Shown: positions 32,893-41,782, numbered from the stretch's first letter. The stretch: 64,000 nucleotides of DNA from Streptomyces ortus (GCF_026341275.1 NZ_JAIFZO010000002.1:7656118-7720117), one strand, 5' to 3'. Numbers and translations: made by a program. Notes: generated by a model not told the origin, from the letters alone.

Positions 32893-34299
32893 TCAGCCCC
32901 TGAGCTGGTCGATCTGCCGGATCTTGTTCGTGGCGTCGAGCGCGGCGACCTTGTAGGACTCCGCGAGCGTCGGGTAGTTGAAGACCGCGTCGACCAGATA
33001 GTCGACCGTCCCACCGCAGCCCATCACCGACTGCCCGATGTGGATCAGCTCCGTGGCACCCGTACCGAAGCAGTGCACGCCGAGCAGTTTCCGGTCGTCC
33101 GGGGAGACGAGCAGCTTGAGCATGCCGTGCGAGTCGCCGATGATCTGACCCCGGGCCAGTTCGCGGTAGCGGGAGACGCCGACCTCGAACGGCACGCGCT
33201 CCTCGGTGAGCTGGTCCTCGGTCTTCCCGATGAAGCTGATCTCGGGGATCGTGTAGATGCCGATCGGCTGGAGGTCGTGCATCCGGTTCACCGGCTCACC
33301 GCAGGCGTGGTACGCGGCCGTGCGCCCCTGTTCCATCGAGGTGGCCGCCAGTGCCGGGAAGCCGATGACGTCACCCACGGCGTAGATGTGCGGCACCTCG
33401 GTGCGGTAGTGCTCGTCCACCTTGATCCGGCCGCGCCGGTCGGCGGACAGGCCCGCCTTGTCGAGGCCGAGGTCGTCGGTGAGGCCCTGCCGGCCCGCGG
33501 AGTACATCACGGCGTCCGCCGGGATCTTCTTGCCGCTCTCCAGGATGGTGAGCGTGCCCCGCGCGTGGCGCTCGACCGCGGCGACCGTCTCTCCGAAACG
33601 GAAGGTGACGGCCAGGTCCCTGAGGTGGTACTTGAGCGACTCGATCACCTCGACGTCGCAGAAGTCGAGCATCCCGGGGCGCTGTTCGACCACGGTGATC
33701 TTGCTGCCGAGGGCGGCGAACATGGAGGCGTACTCCATGCCGATCACGCCGGCCCCGACGATGACCATGGAACGGGGCACCTGCTCCAGGTTGAGAACGT
33801 TGTCGGAGTCCAGGACCGTCAGCTCGTCGAACTCGACGGTCGCGGGCCTGGCCGGCCTGGTTCCGGTCGCGATGACGATGTGGTCCGCCGTCAGCAGCTT
33901 CTCGTTGCCGGTCACTTCGCGCAGGGCGACGGTGTGGTCGTCCACGAAGCGGCCGGTGCCGGCGAACAGCGAGACGTGGTTGCGGGACAGCTGACTGCGG
34001 ATGACATCGACCTCGCGGCCGACCACGTGCTGGGTGCGCGCGGTCAGGTCGGCGACGGTGATGTCCTCCTTCAGCCGGTAACTCTGGCCGTACAGGTCCC
34101 GTTGGGTGAGACCGCTGAGATAGAGGACCGCCTCGCGCAGGGTCTTCGAGGGGATGGTTCCGGTGTGGATGGAGACCCCTCCGACCATGTCGGGGCGGTC
34201 TACGACGGCGACCCGGCGGCCGAGCTTTGCCGCGGCGATGGCGGCCTTCTGGCCGCCCGGGCCGGATCCGATGACGAGGAAGTCGAAGTCGCGCACCAC
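32893..34299 (-). CDS. sthA: Soluble (Si-specific) NAD(P)+ transhydrogenase
   Basis: 468 aa, pyridine nucleotide-disulphide oxidoreductase fold. FAD motif FDFLVIGSGPGGQKAAIAAAKLG; NAD motif SMVIVGAGVIGMEYASMFAALG; second FAD motif VPHIYAVGDVIGFPALAAT; C-terminal dimerisation domain with CFGTGATELIHIGQ. The redox-active CxxxxC of lipoamide dehydrogenases is replaced by VSIHTGTIPSKTLRE, the hallmark of SthA. It exchanges hydride between NADPH and NAD in the cytosol to balance the pools. Start is GTG. Confidence 0.93.
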   Translation of the reverse strand: MVRDFDFLVIGSGPGGQKAAIAAAKLGRRVAVVDRPDMVGGVSIHTGTIPSKTLREAVLYLSGLTQRDLYGQSYRLKEDITVADLTARTQHVVGREVDVIRSQLSRNHVSLFAGTGRFVDDHTVALREVTGNEKLLTADHIVIATGTRPARPATVEFDELTVLDSDNVLNLEQVPRSMVIVGAGVIGMEYASMFAALGSKITVVEQRPGMLDFCDVEVIESLKYHLRDLAVTFRFGETVAAVERHARGTLTILESGKKIPADAVMYSAGRQGLTDDLGLDKAGLSADRRGRIKVDEHYRTEVPHIYAVGDVIGFPALAATSMEQGRTAAYHACGEPVNRMHDLQPIGIYTIPEISFIGKTEDQLTEERVPFEVGVSRYRELARGQIIGDSHGMLKLLVSPDDRKLLGVHCFGTGATELIHIGQSVMGCGGTVDYLVDAVFNYPTLAESYKVAALDATNKIRQIDQLRG

Positions 34300-34373
34300 C
34301 AGAGTCTGTCAGCCGAGCGGGCCCCCCGAAAGGGTGAGTCGTGGTGGGGACCGGCGGGATCTGTCGCTTTTCA

Positions 34374-34401
34374 GGGGCGCGGGCCTGCCGGCCCGCGCCC
34401 C
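34374..34401. terminator. Strong hairpin after the SUMF1-type gene
   Basis: A perfect 12-bp stem GGGGCGCGGGCC with a 4-base TGCC loop lies between the stop of the SUMF1-type gene (34428) and the transhydrogenase start. It has no T-run, as is usual in Streptomyces. Confidence 0.75.
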
Positions 34402-34427
34402 GCACACCGTCTCCGTCCGCCGGTGGC

Positions 34428-35114
34428 TCAGTGCGTGACGGACCGGGCGATCCGAAAGCCCACGTCGTCGACCTGGTAGCTCGGGTGGCTGCGGCGCCGG
34501 GCCGACGCGCGGCAGCTCCAGTGCTCGTCGAACCACCCGCCCCCGCGCAACACCCGGTACCCGCCGTAGACCTCCGCGTCGTAGACGTCCCAGCACCAGT
34601 CCCAGACGTTGCCCAGCATGTCGTGCAGACCCCACTGGTTGGGCCGTTTGCCGCCCACGTCGTGCACTCGCTCCTCGGAGTTGTCGCGGTACCAGGCGAT
34701 CTCGTCGAGCGGCCCGTACCGCGGCCCAGGCGTACCCGCGCGGCAGCCGTGCTCCCACTCGGCCTCCGTGGGTAACCGGTAGCCGTCCGCCGCCCTGTCC
34801 CAGTCGACGCCCCCGTCGGCGCCCTCGCCGTCGGCCCGGATGGCGTAGGCGGGGGTGAGTCCCTCCCGTACCGACAGGGCGTTGCAGAACCGGACCGCGT
34901 CCCACCACGAGACGCCCTCGACGGGCAGCCGGTCCCCGTCGGCGCCGCTCGGCCACAGGCCCGAGACCCGCGCGTACAGCGCCCGCGTGACCGGGAAGGC
35001 CCCGAGCCGGTAGGGCGCGAGCTCGACCGACCAACTGCGCCGCGTCCGCCGGTCCGACAGCGTGACCTGCCCCGGCGGGACGGCGATCATCTCGTGCACC
35101 TGGCGTGTGTCCAT
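34428..35114 (-). CDS. SUMF1/formylglycine-generating-enzyme-fold protein
   Basis: 228 aa, a complete FGE-sulfatase domain. It opens PYRLGAFPVTRALYARVSG, then LPVEGVSWWDAVRFCNALSVREG, YRLPTEAEWEHGCRAGTPG, WGLHDMLGNVWDWCWD and the C-terminal RVLRGGGWFDEHWSCRASARRRSHP. The family includes formylglycine-generating enzyme, EgtB-like iron enzymes and many proteins that have lost catalysis. No sulfatase or ergothioneine gene adjoins it, so I cannot assign a substrate. It is monocistronic, with a strong hairpin downstream. Confidence 0.9.
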   Translation of the reverse strand: MDTRQVHEMIAVPPGQVTLSDRRTRRSWSVELAPYRLGAFPVTRALYARVSGLWPSGADGDRLPVEGVSWWDAVRFCNALSVREGLTPAYAIRADGEGADGGVDWDRAADGYRLPTEAEWEHGCRAGTPGPRYGPLDEIAWYRDNSEERVHDVGGKRPNQWGLHDMLGNVWDWCWDVYDAEVYGGYRVLRGGGWFDEHWSCRASARRRSHPSYQVDDVGFRIARSVTH

Positions 35115-35187
35115 GAGCAGGCAATCCTACTGATGATCCGGGCGGCCCCCGAGGCGTGTCGGCACGTACCCCGGGCTTATGCCAGAC

Positions 35188-36345
35188 TCAGTCCCCCGGA
35201 CTCACCCAGGTGCCCCGCTCGGCGGAACGGGCCATGGCGTCCAGGGCGGTCGCGCTGTGGACGGCATCGTCCAGCGTGGCCCCGTACGGGGTGCCCTCGG
35301 CGATGGAGCGCAGGAAGTGGTGCGCCTCGATGACCTTCAGGTCGTCGTACCCCATGCTGTTGGCCGACCCGGGCTGGAAAGCGGCGTACTCGCCGTGCCC
35401 GGGGCCGACGTACAGCGTGCTGACCGGCTGGTCCTGGAACGACGTGCCGCGGCTGACACCCAGTTCACCCATACGACGGAAGTCCCAGGAGAGGGCGCCC
35501 GTGGTGCCGTGGATCTCGAAGCCGTAGTTGTTCTGCTCGCCCACCGACACCCGGCAGGCCTCCAGGACACCGCGGGCCCCCGAGGCGAAGCGCAGCAGAC
35601 AGGACACGTAGTCCTCGTTCTCCACCGGGCCCGTCTCGCCGCCGGTGGACCGGGTGTGGCCGGCGGTGGCGCCGGTGGGCCGGGCCCGTTCGTGGACGAA
35701 GACGGCCGTGTCGGCGGTCAGCGACGCGATCTCGCCCAGCAGGAAGCGGGCCAGGTCCACGCCGTGCGACGCGAGGTCGCCGAGCACTCCGCTGCCGCCG
35801 CGTTCCCGCTCGTACCGCCATGTCAGGGCGCCCTTGGGATGGGCGGCGTAATCGCTGAAGAGGCGGATGCGGACATGGGTGACGGTGCCGATCTCACCGG
35901 CGGCGATCAGTTCGCGGGCCGCCGCGACGGCGGGCGCGTTGCGGTAGTTGAAGCCGACCGTGCCCTGGACGCCCGCCGCGGCGACGGCGTCCGCGACGGC
36001 CCGTGCGTCGTCCGCGGTGAGGCCGACCGGCTTCTCGATCCAGAGGTGCTTGCCCGCCTCGGCCATGGCGACGCCGATCTCGCGGTGCAGGAAGTTCGGA
36101 GCGGCGACACTCACCGCCTCGACCCGGGGGTCGGCGGCGACCTCACGCCAGTCCCGGACCGCCGTGGCGAACCCGTACTGTGCGGCGGCCTCCTCGGCCC
36201 GGCCGGGCACCTCGTCGGCGACCGCGATCAGTTCTGGCCGTACGGCCAGCCCGGGGAAGTGGTGCGGCACGCGCGCGTACGCCTGGGTGTGCACCCGCCC
36301 CATCCAGCCGAACCCCACGACGGCGACGCCGAGCGTACTTCCCAT
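35188..36345 (-). CDS. Gfo/Idh/MocA-family sugar (inositol-like) dehydrogenase
   Basis: 385 aa. The Rossmann start is LGVAVVGFGWMGRVHTQAYARV. Next come AVSVAAPNFLHREIGVAMAEAGKHLWIEKPVG, which holds the EKP catalytic Lys, and then GFNYRNAPAVAAAREL and GVLGDLASHGVDLARFL. It oxidises a sugar, cyclitol or derivative with NAD(P). ATG 36345 has GAGGAA upstream; the longer frame to 36483 crosses the promoter. It is divergent from a LacI regulator, and two matching operator-like sites lie in the gap. Confidence 0.93.
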   Translation of the reverse strand: MGSTLGVAVVGFGWMGRVHTQAYARVPHHFPGLAVRPELIAVADEVPGRAEEAAAQYGFATAVRDWREVAADPRVEAVSVAAPNFLHREIGVAMAEAGKHLWIEKPVGLTADDARAVADAVAAAGVQGTVGFNYRNAPAVAAARELIAAGEIGTVTHVRIRLFSDYAAHPKGALTWRYERERGGSGVLGDLASHGVDLARFLLGEIASLTADTAVFVHERARPTGATAGHTRSTGGETGPVENEDYVSCLLRFASGARGVLEACRVSVGEQNNYGFEIHGTTGALSWDFRRMGELGVSRGTSFQDQPVSTLYVGPGHGEYAAFQPGSANSMGYDDLKVIEAHHFLRSIAEGTPYGATLDDAVHSATALDAMARSAERGTWVSPGD

Positions 36346-36378
36346 GACTGTTCCTCTTCGGATCGTGTGTGCACTGTT

Positions 36379-36482
36379 TGGATCGGTCCACCAGCGTGTC
36401 CGATCACACTGAAGTTCGTCGTCCCAGGTGTCAACCCCCATCAGCCCCTTTGACTTTCTGTCGGCGGCTGTGGAACGGTCCA
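36379..36482. promoter_or_regulatory. Two LacI-type operator candidates TGGAnCGGTCCA
   Basis: TGGATCGGTCCA at 36379-36390 and TGGAACGGTCCA at 36471-36482 share 11 of 12 bases and have palindromic ends (TGGA...TCCA). The first lies about 35 bases upstream of the oxidoreductase start; the second ends 4 bases before the LacI start. The 92-base centre spacing would allow looping by a tetramer. Confidence 0.7.
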
Positions 36483-36486
36483 ATTC

Positions 36487-37524
36487 ATGAGGTCACCGAC
36501 GATCCGCGATGTCGCCGAACGGGCCGGGGTGTCGAAGTCCCTGGTCTCGCTCGTGCTGCGCGGCTCCGACCGGGTGCGTCCCGAGAAGCGGACGGCCGTC
36601 CTGGCCGCCGTCGAAGAACTCGGCTACCGGCCCAACGCCGCCGCGCGCAGCCTCAGCGAGCGGCGCGCCCACCCGCAGGCCCTCGACCACGCCCGGTCCG
36701 GGGGCACCCCCATGGTGGGCGTGCTCCTGAACGACATGCGCAACCCCTGGTTCGTGGAACTGCTGGACGGCCTCAACTCCCTGCTGGACGCCCACGGTGT
36801 GCACATGCTGCTGGCCGACGGCCATCTGAACCGGCGGCTCGGCGAGGACCTCACCCGCACGTTCACGGACCTGCGGGTCGACGGACTCGTCGCGGTCGGC
36901 ACCCTGCCCGCTCCGGAGATGCTGCGTACGGCGGCCGGGCGGCTGCCGACCGTGATCGCGGGAGCCCGCGAGCCGGTACTGCCCCGCGCGGACATCGTCG
37001 CCAATGACGACGAGTACGGCGCCCGCCTCGCCACCGAGCACCTCATCGGGCTCGGCCACCGGCGCATCGCCCACATCGCCGGGCAGGGCATGGTCGGGGC
37101 ACTGCGCCGCGGCGGCTTCGAAGCCGTCATGCGCGAGCACGGGCTGGGCGACACGGCCGTAGTGGAACAGGGCGATCTCACCGAGGAGGGCGGCTACCGG
37201 GCCACGGTCCGGCTGCTCAGCGCCGAACGGCGGCCCACCGCCGTGTTCGCCTTCAACGACATCGCCTGCGTCGGCGCACTGTCGGCAGCCGAGGAACTGG
37301 GCCTCCAGGTGCCCCGGGACCTCTCCCTCGTCGGCTACGACAACACCTACCTGGCCCGGCTGCGCCACCTCTGGCTCACCACCGTGGACAGCGCGGGCCA
37401 TGACGTCGGCCGCCGCGCAGCGCAGTGCCTGCTCGACCGGATCGCCGACCCCGCCCGCCCCGGCCAGGTCGTCCTCGGCCCACCCGTCCTGGAAGTGCGG
37501 GGCACGACCGCGGCGCCCTCCTGA
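36487..37524 (+). CDS. LacI-family transcriptional regulator
   Basis: 345 aa. HTH and hinge: PTIRDVAERAGVSKSLVSLVLRGSDRVRPEKRTAVLAAVEELGYRPNAAARSLSERR. The periplasmic-binding-like effector domain has PMVGVLLNDMRNPWFVELLDGL and PTAVFAFNDIACVGALSAAEELG. The gene starts 4 bases after a putative operator and has no ribosome site, so it may be leaderless and self-repressed. It probably controls the divergent Gfo/Idh/MocA dehydrogenase in response to that enzyme's sugar substrate. The linker has an extra SERRAHPQALDH stretch. Confidence 0.92.
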   Translation: MRSPTIRDVAERAGVSKSLVSLVLRGSDRVRPEKRTAVLAAVEELGYRPNAAARSLSERRAHPQALDHARSGGTPMVGVLLNDMRNPWFVELLDGLNSLLDAHGVHMLLADGHLNRRLGEDLTRTFTDLRVDGLVAVGTLPAPEMLRTAAGRLPTVIAGAREPVLPRADIVANDDEYGARLATEHLIGLGHRRIAHIAGQGMVGALRRGGFEAVMREHGLGDTAVVEQGDLTEEGGYRATVRLLSAERRPTAVFAFNDIACVGALSAAEELGLQVPRDLSLVGYDNTYLARLRHLWLTTVDSAGHDVGRRAAQCLLDRIADPARPGQVVLGPPVLEVRGTTAAPS

Positions 37525-37533
37525 GGCCCGCGC

Positions 37534-37563
37534 CGGCCCGCCGGGGCGAGGAGTGGCGGGCCG
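37534..37563. terminator. Terminator between convergent genes
   Basis: A 9-bp stem CGGCCCGCC / GGCGGGCCG with a 12-base loop lies directly after the LacI stop and touches the end of the opposing 264-aa gene. Confidence 0.6.
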
Positions 37564-38358
37564 TCAGCCGCCGGGCGTCTCGCACTGCGTGCCCGGCGGG
37601 CAGAACCAGAGCAGCGCCGTGTCGACGAGTTCCCGCTCGTCCTCCGGCCCGTCGGCGTCCGAGCCGTACGCGACCAGCGCGTACCGTTCGCCGTCGGCGG
37701 CCTCGAAGCGGTGGTCGATCACGTGCCGGGTCCCGCCACCCTGCTCGCCCGCGACCTCGTCCGCGCGGTACTCGTGCTCGGCGTCCTGCCCCGTACCGCC
37801 GGGGACCTCCGTGAGGGAGACGGCCTCGTACCCGTCGAGCTTCCGCGCCTCCACCTGCGCGACCTGCAAGGACTCGTACGGAGAGGTCTCCATCACCTGG
37901 AACACCTGGAGCCGTCGGGTGCCTTCCGGGCTGCGGTAGTCGACCACGTCGATGCCGTACTGCGAGGACCGGCTGTCGCGCTCCCAGCCCGTCGGGAGCG
38001 CCACCCGGAACCCCTCCGGGTCCTCCTGGGACTCATAGCCCGCGGGCAGGGATTCGGAGGGCTGCGCCGGTGACGCACTGCCCTCCGACGTGTCCCCGGA
38101 CCCGTCCCCCGACCCGGATCCGTCCGAGCTGTCCTTCGCGGTGTCCGACCCGGCGGCGGTGAAGCTGCGGTAGGGCTCGGGTTCGTCCTTCCAGGCCAGG
38201 GCCCAGACGCCGAAGGTGAGACCGGCCACCGCCAGGACGATCGCCGTCTTGCGCCGGATGACCTTCTGCCGTCGTACGTCGAGGTACTGGTCGGGGTGGA
38301 AGAGGCGTTCGCGCCGGGACCCGGCCCACTCCTGCCGCTCGGTGTCGAACACCCTCAT
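37564..38358 (-). CDS. Membrane-anchored hypothetical protein
   Basis: 264 aa: a cytosolic Arg-rich 35 residues, one membrane helix (TAIVLAVAGLTFGVWALAW), an acidic Ser/Gly/Asp linker (about 75-105), then an extracellular domain (GYESQEDPEGFRVALPTGWERDSR, then RLQVFQVMETSPYESLQVAQ). This outer part resembles the PknB-linked or LpqN-like 'serine-arginine' lipoprotein folds with a GFRVALPxGW start, which I recognise from kinase extracellular domains but cannot name. It is the third gene of an operon, 31 bases after the 140-aa gene. Confidence 0.75.
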   Translation of the reverse strand: MRVFDTERQEWAGSRRERLFHPDQYLDVRRQKVIRRKTAIVLAVAGLTFGVWALAWKDEPEPYRSFTAAGSDTAKDSSDGSGSGDGSGDTSEGSASPAQPSESLPAGYESQEDPEGFRVALPTGWERDSRSSQYGIDVVDYRSPEGTRRLQVFQVMETSPYESLQVAQVEARKLDGYEAVSLTEVPGGTGQDAEHEYRADEVAGEQGGGTRHVIDHRFEAADGERYALVAYGSDADGPEDERELVDTALLWFCPPGTQCETPGG

Positions 38359-38389
38359 GGACCGGTCCCCCCTGTCGCCGTCGCGCCGG

Positions 38390-38812
38390 TCATCCGAGGA
38401 GCTGGGCGATGCCCTGGACGACGGCGGTGGCCGAGGCGACGGCTCCCACGGCCGCGGTCTGCGATCCGAGCCAGCCCCGCACGCCCACCAGCAGCCGGGC
38501 GAGACGCTCCGGGCGAGCTGTCCCGGAGCGGACGATCTCGCCCTCCGCGTCCGCCAGTTCGCCGTCGAGGAACCTGTCCTCGGCGCTGCGCTCCTGGACG
38601 GGTAGGGCCTCGCGCAGGACGCGGATGGCCCGCAGCAGCTCCTCGTACGGCGGGGCGGCCCCGGACGCGGTGTGGTTGACGGATGTCGCGTGGCCGTGGC
38701 TGCCAGTGGCGATCGAACCGCCGCTCATGGAGCCGATGTGCACACTGCCGGAGCCGCTGTCCTGCGCGGGCCCGCCGTCGTTGCCGCCGTTGGGGTGTCC
38801 TGTGTCGTTCAT
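38390..38812 (-). CDS. Helical protein with N-terminal shared Gly/Ser/His motif
   Basis: 140 aa. Residues 1-20 are Gly/Asn/Asp-rich. Residues 21-44 carry the motif GSVHIGSMSGGSIATGSHGHAT, nearly identical to one at the C-terminus of the upstream 618-aa membrane protein. Residues 55-140 are helical (YEELLRAIRVLREAL, FLDGELADAEGEIV, LARLLVGVRGWLG) and end in a hydrophobic TAAVGAVASATAVVQGIAQLLG that could enter a membrane. GAGGAG precedes the ATG. The layout (a short self-assembling-type motif joined to a small helical domain) recalls amyloid-signalled effectors, but this is inference. Confidence 0.8.
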   Translation of the reverse strand: MNDTGHPNGGNDGGPAQDSGSGSVHIGSMSGGSIATGSHGHATSVNHTASGAAPPYEELLRAIRVLREALPVQERSAEDRFLDGELADAEGEIVRSGTARPERLARLLVGVRGWLGSQTAAVGAVASATAVVQGIAQLLG

Positions 38813-38850
38813 GTGCTGGCTCCTCGGGGCCGGGGTCCGGGGTGTCCGGG

Positions 38851-38877
38851 TCCGGGTTTCGGGTTTCGGGTTTCGGT
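38851..38877. repeat. CGGGTTT microsatellite
   Basis: Three copies of CGGGTTT follow a run of TCCGGGG repeats in the 67-base gap between the 618-aa and 140-aa genes of one operon. This is slippage-type DNA with no clear function. Confidence 0.6.
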
Positions 38878-38879
38878 GT

Positions 38880-40736
38880 CTAGGCGCCGGTGCGCGGCGG
38901 TGTGCCGTTCGTCCCGGCCGGGGGGTTGGTGTGCGCGGTCGCGTGGCCGTGCCTGCCCGTGGCGACGGCGCCCCCGGACATGTCCTGGACGAAGACGCTT
39001 CCGCCACTGAGCTGGTAGACGTGCTGTTCGAACTGGTCGGTCCGGTAACCGTGGGACTGCAGCGCCTCGCGCATGCCCTTGACGATGCGCTCCTGCACCG
39101 TCTTGATGTACCGGGTGGCGTCCATCTCCTGGTAGGGGGAGAGACGGGTCGTGCCGGCCAGCTGGCGCAGCGAGACACGCGGTACGTCGGGGTCCGCCTC
39201 CCGATCGGACCAGCCGGTGCCGAACTCCCTGGCGAGGGTCCTCAAGGCGCCGAGAGCGGTGCTCACCCCGGTCGCGGGCCCGTGTCCGAGTGCGCGTACC
39301 GCGCCGCCGGCCCAGGTCTCGGGCAGCCGGTCCACGAGGGCGTCCACGCTCTTGAAGTCCTTGCGGACGGGGCCGAGTACGTACGGGACGACCTCCATCA
39401 CGAGCATGCCGCCCTGGGTGTGCACACGCACCAGGACGGTCACCACGACCTGTTCGTGCCAGGCGCCGACGCGTACGCGCAGGAAGACACGCCGTCCCTC
39501 GCCGCCCTCGTCGACGGCCTCCGCGAGGTGGGCGGCGACCTGCGCGGGGTCGTAGACGGACCGGCCGTCACCGGCGCGCTGTCCGGCCGCCTGTACGGCC
39601 CGTACGTCGGAGGTGCCGCCGAGGTGCAGTTGCTCGTCGCGGCCGACACCCCCCGGCAGACAGACGAAGCGGTCGATCTCCAGCTCGCGCAGCCGGTCCT
39701 TCCCGGTGAGCGCGGCGGACTCGCGCAGCCGCACCAACTGCGGCTCGATCATGGTGAGCGCGCCCTCCGCGGTGAGCGGACCGTGGTTCTGGTGCGGAAT
39801 CAGGGCGCCGTCGGGGGAGGGGGAAGGGGAGCCGGTGTCCGGGGCGGTGGGTTCGTCCGGCGCGGCGGAGCGCTTGCGCAGTTCCATCGCGAAGGACCAG
39901 GCCCGGCGGGGCGTGCCCATTCCGACGAAGGGACTGTCCGGCTCGTACAGGGTCAGTGCGGCCGCCTGCTCGCGGCGGATGCTGGTGACGAGGTCCTCGT
40001 ACAACGGGCCCGGGGGCAGGTCCGGCTGCGCCGTCGTCGGGAACGTCCAGCGTGACAGCCAGCGGCACAGGGCCCTGCGCTGAGTGGTCTCGTGCCACCA
40101 GGCGATCAGGGCGATGAGCAGCGGAAAGAGCAGCGGATAGGGCGTCTGTACGTCACCGCCCAGCACCCCGGCCACGAACCAGCACCAGTAGAAGAGGGCG
40201 AACAGCGTGGCGCCCACGGTCACCGCGAGGCCGAGACCGGCGGCGGCCTTCGCCACCGGAGCGGGCAGGCCCGCCTGGCGGCCGTCGGCGCCCTGCGCGC
40301 GCACCGATTGAGCGAACCAGAGGCCGAGGGCGACGAACGCGTAGAACTGCGACCACGGCATGGGCAGTCCGGCGGTCAGCCGGTCGTCGCCCGCGTAGAA
40401 CGCGGTGAACACATCGCCGAGGCCGACCTCGGCCCCCTCGCCCCAGCGGTCGGCGACGCTGTCCCAGAACATCACGACGTCCGACAGCAGAAAGCCCAGC
40501 CAGGCAGCCAGCATCAGCCCCGCGGTACGGGACTCCTGCCGGGTGATGCGCACGGCGTGCGCCAGCACGGGAAGCACGTCGACGCCCAGCGGCGGGGCAA
40601 CGGGACGCTCCTGATGCGCCACCAGTTCGTCGATGACCCGTCGGCGGAAGGAGGCGTCCTGGTACGTGCCGGCGCACAGCAGCCGGGTCGCCTCCGTGCG
40701 GTTGTACGGATGTTCCGGGAGGCTCACTCCGGCCAC
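38880..40736 (-). CDS. Multi-pass membrane protein with C-terminal shared Gly/Ser/His motif
   Basis: 618 aa. Residues 1-70 are cytosolic; four membrane helices lie between about 70 and 235 (LAAWLGFLLSDVVMFW, FYAFVALGLWFA, LAVTVGATLFALFYWCWFVAG, YPLLFPLLIALIAWW). The remaining 380 residues are cytosolic, with an Arg/Glu-rich middle. Residues about 577-600 hold GGSVFVQDMSGGAVATGRHGHAT, matching the N-terminus of the next gene's product at 17 or more of 22 positions. Start is GTG with GAGGAG. I do not recognise the family. It is the first gene of a three-gene operon. Inference: a membrane sensor that recruits or nucleates its neighbour through the shared motif. Confidence 0.8.
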   Translation of the reverse strand: MAGVSLPEHPYNRTEATRLLCAGTYQDASFRRRVIDELVAHQERPVAPPLGVDVLPVLAHAVRITRQESRTAGLMLAAWLGFLLSDVVMFWDSVADRWGEGAEVGLGDVFTAFYAGDDRLTAGLPMPWSQFYAFVALGLWFAQSVRAQGADGRQAGLPAPVAKAAAGLGLAVTVGATLFALFYWCWFVAGVLGGDVQTPYPLLFPLLIALIAWWHETTQRRALCRWLSRWTFPTTAQPDLPPGPLYEDLVTSIRREQAAALTLYEPDSPFVGMGTPRRAWSFAMELRKRSAAPDEPTAPDTGSPSPSPDGALIPHQNHGPLTAEGALTMIEPQLVRLRESAALTGKDRLRELEIDRFVCLPGGVGRDEQLHLGGTSDVRAVQAAGQRAGDGRSVYDPAQVAAHLAEAVDEGGEGRRVFLRVRVGAWHEQVVVTVLVRVHTQGGMLVMEVVPYVLGPVRKDFKSVDALVDRLPETWAGGAVRALGHGPATGVSTALGALRTLAREFGTGWSDREADPDVPRVSLRQLAGTTRLSPYQEMDATRYIKTVQERIVKGMREALQSHGYRTDQFEQHVYQLSGGSVFVQDMSGGAVATGRHGHATAHTNPPAGTNGTPPRTGA

Positions 40737-40933
40737 GTCGCTCCTCTGTCCCCGATGCGCGCTGATGCGTCCTGACGCGCCTGATGTGCGGGCGCCTGCG
40801 CAGGGAAGGGAAGTTAGTGGACGCGGAGCCCGACTCGGGCGGTCCGTCCGGATGTGCCCTTCGTAAGGATGAAAGGCATCTTTTCAACTGGACAGGGCGC
40901 GCCGGCCGTGCGAGGCCCCGGTCGCCACCGAGT

Positions 40934-41782
40934 TCACGGCTCCGATCGCTGCGTCGCCGCGCGGCTCGCGGTGACTTCGGCGACCGCCGCGGACAGTTGC
41001 TGGCGCAGGGCCTCGGGCAGCGGCTCGCCCGTGACGGCGGCCACCGTGCTCTCGGCGAGGTGGAACAGCTTGATGTTGGCGTTCTGCGAGACCGCGACGA
41101 GTACGCTCCACGCGTCGTCGGGATCCAGCCCGAAAGACGCCATCAGGACCCCGCGGGCCAGATCGATGACCGGCCGCGTCTGCATGGCGCGCCGCAGCTG
41201 GAGGATCTCCACGCGCAGACTCTGCTCCGCGTCGGCGGTGTCAGTGGTGTCGGTGGTGTCGGTGGTGTCGACCAGTTCGACGGCCTCCGTGGCGTCACCG
41301 GACAACGATCTCTCCTCCGTGGTGCTGTGCTTCGTGCCGTGGTGCGGGTCCTCGTTCCCGCGAGGGCTGCCGCGGTCGTCGTCGCTCGCGGGCCTGAACA
41401 GTGACGAGGTGTCCGAGAGCGTGAGCAGTCGCTCGACGGCGCGGCTCGCGGAGCGTACGGCGACCGTCTTGCCGTCCGCCGACGCGCGTCGGTGGACGAG
41501 CAGCAGGACGTTGAGTCCGGAGCAGTCGCAGAAGTCGACTCCCGCCAGGTCGAGGTCGACCCCGCGTACCGACTCGGCGAGGGCTTCACCCAGGGTGTGC
41601 CGCAGCGCCGGGCAGGTGTCCATGTCGATCTCACCGGTCGCCACGACGGCGATCCGCTCACCGGTGCGATGCGTCTCGACCTTCAGGGCCGCGGTGGCGG
41701 GCTCCCGCGCGAGACCGGGCGGCCCTCCGCCGAAGACTGCGCAAGAACCCCCGGCCTGCGCGGAAAGCGTTGGTTTCGACAT
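40934..41782 (-). CDS. STAS-ANTAR fusion regulator
   Basis: 282 aa from ATG 41782 (GGGAG 9 bases upstream; an alternative ATG at 41860 would add 26). Residues about 30-130 form a STAS domain (RIAVVATGEIDMDTCPALRHTL, LDLAGVDFCDCSGLNVLLLVHRR) with Cys where the phosphorylated Ser usually is. A low-complexity TTDTTDTTD linker follows, then an ANTAR RNA-binding three-helix domain (LRVEILQLRRAMQTRPVIDLARGVLMASFGLDPDDAWSVLVAVS). ANTAR proteins bind paired hairpins to prevent termination. Together these suggest partner-switch control of antitermination. The gene is divergent from a small winged-helix regulator. Confidence 0.88.
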   Translation of the reverse strand: MSKPTLSAQAGGSCAVFGGGPPGLAREPATAALKVETHRTGERIAVVATGEIDMDTCPALRHTLGEALAESVRGVDLDLAGVDFCDCSGLNVLLLVHRRASADGKTVAVRSASRAVERLLTLSDTSSLFRPASDDDRGSPRGNEDPHHGTKHSTTEERSLSGDATEAVELVDTTDTTDTTDTADAEQSLRVEILQLRRAMQTRPVIDLARGVLMASFGLDPDDAWSVLVAVSQNANIKLFHLAESTVAAVTGEPLPEALRQQLSAAVAEVTASRAATQRSEP

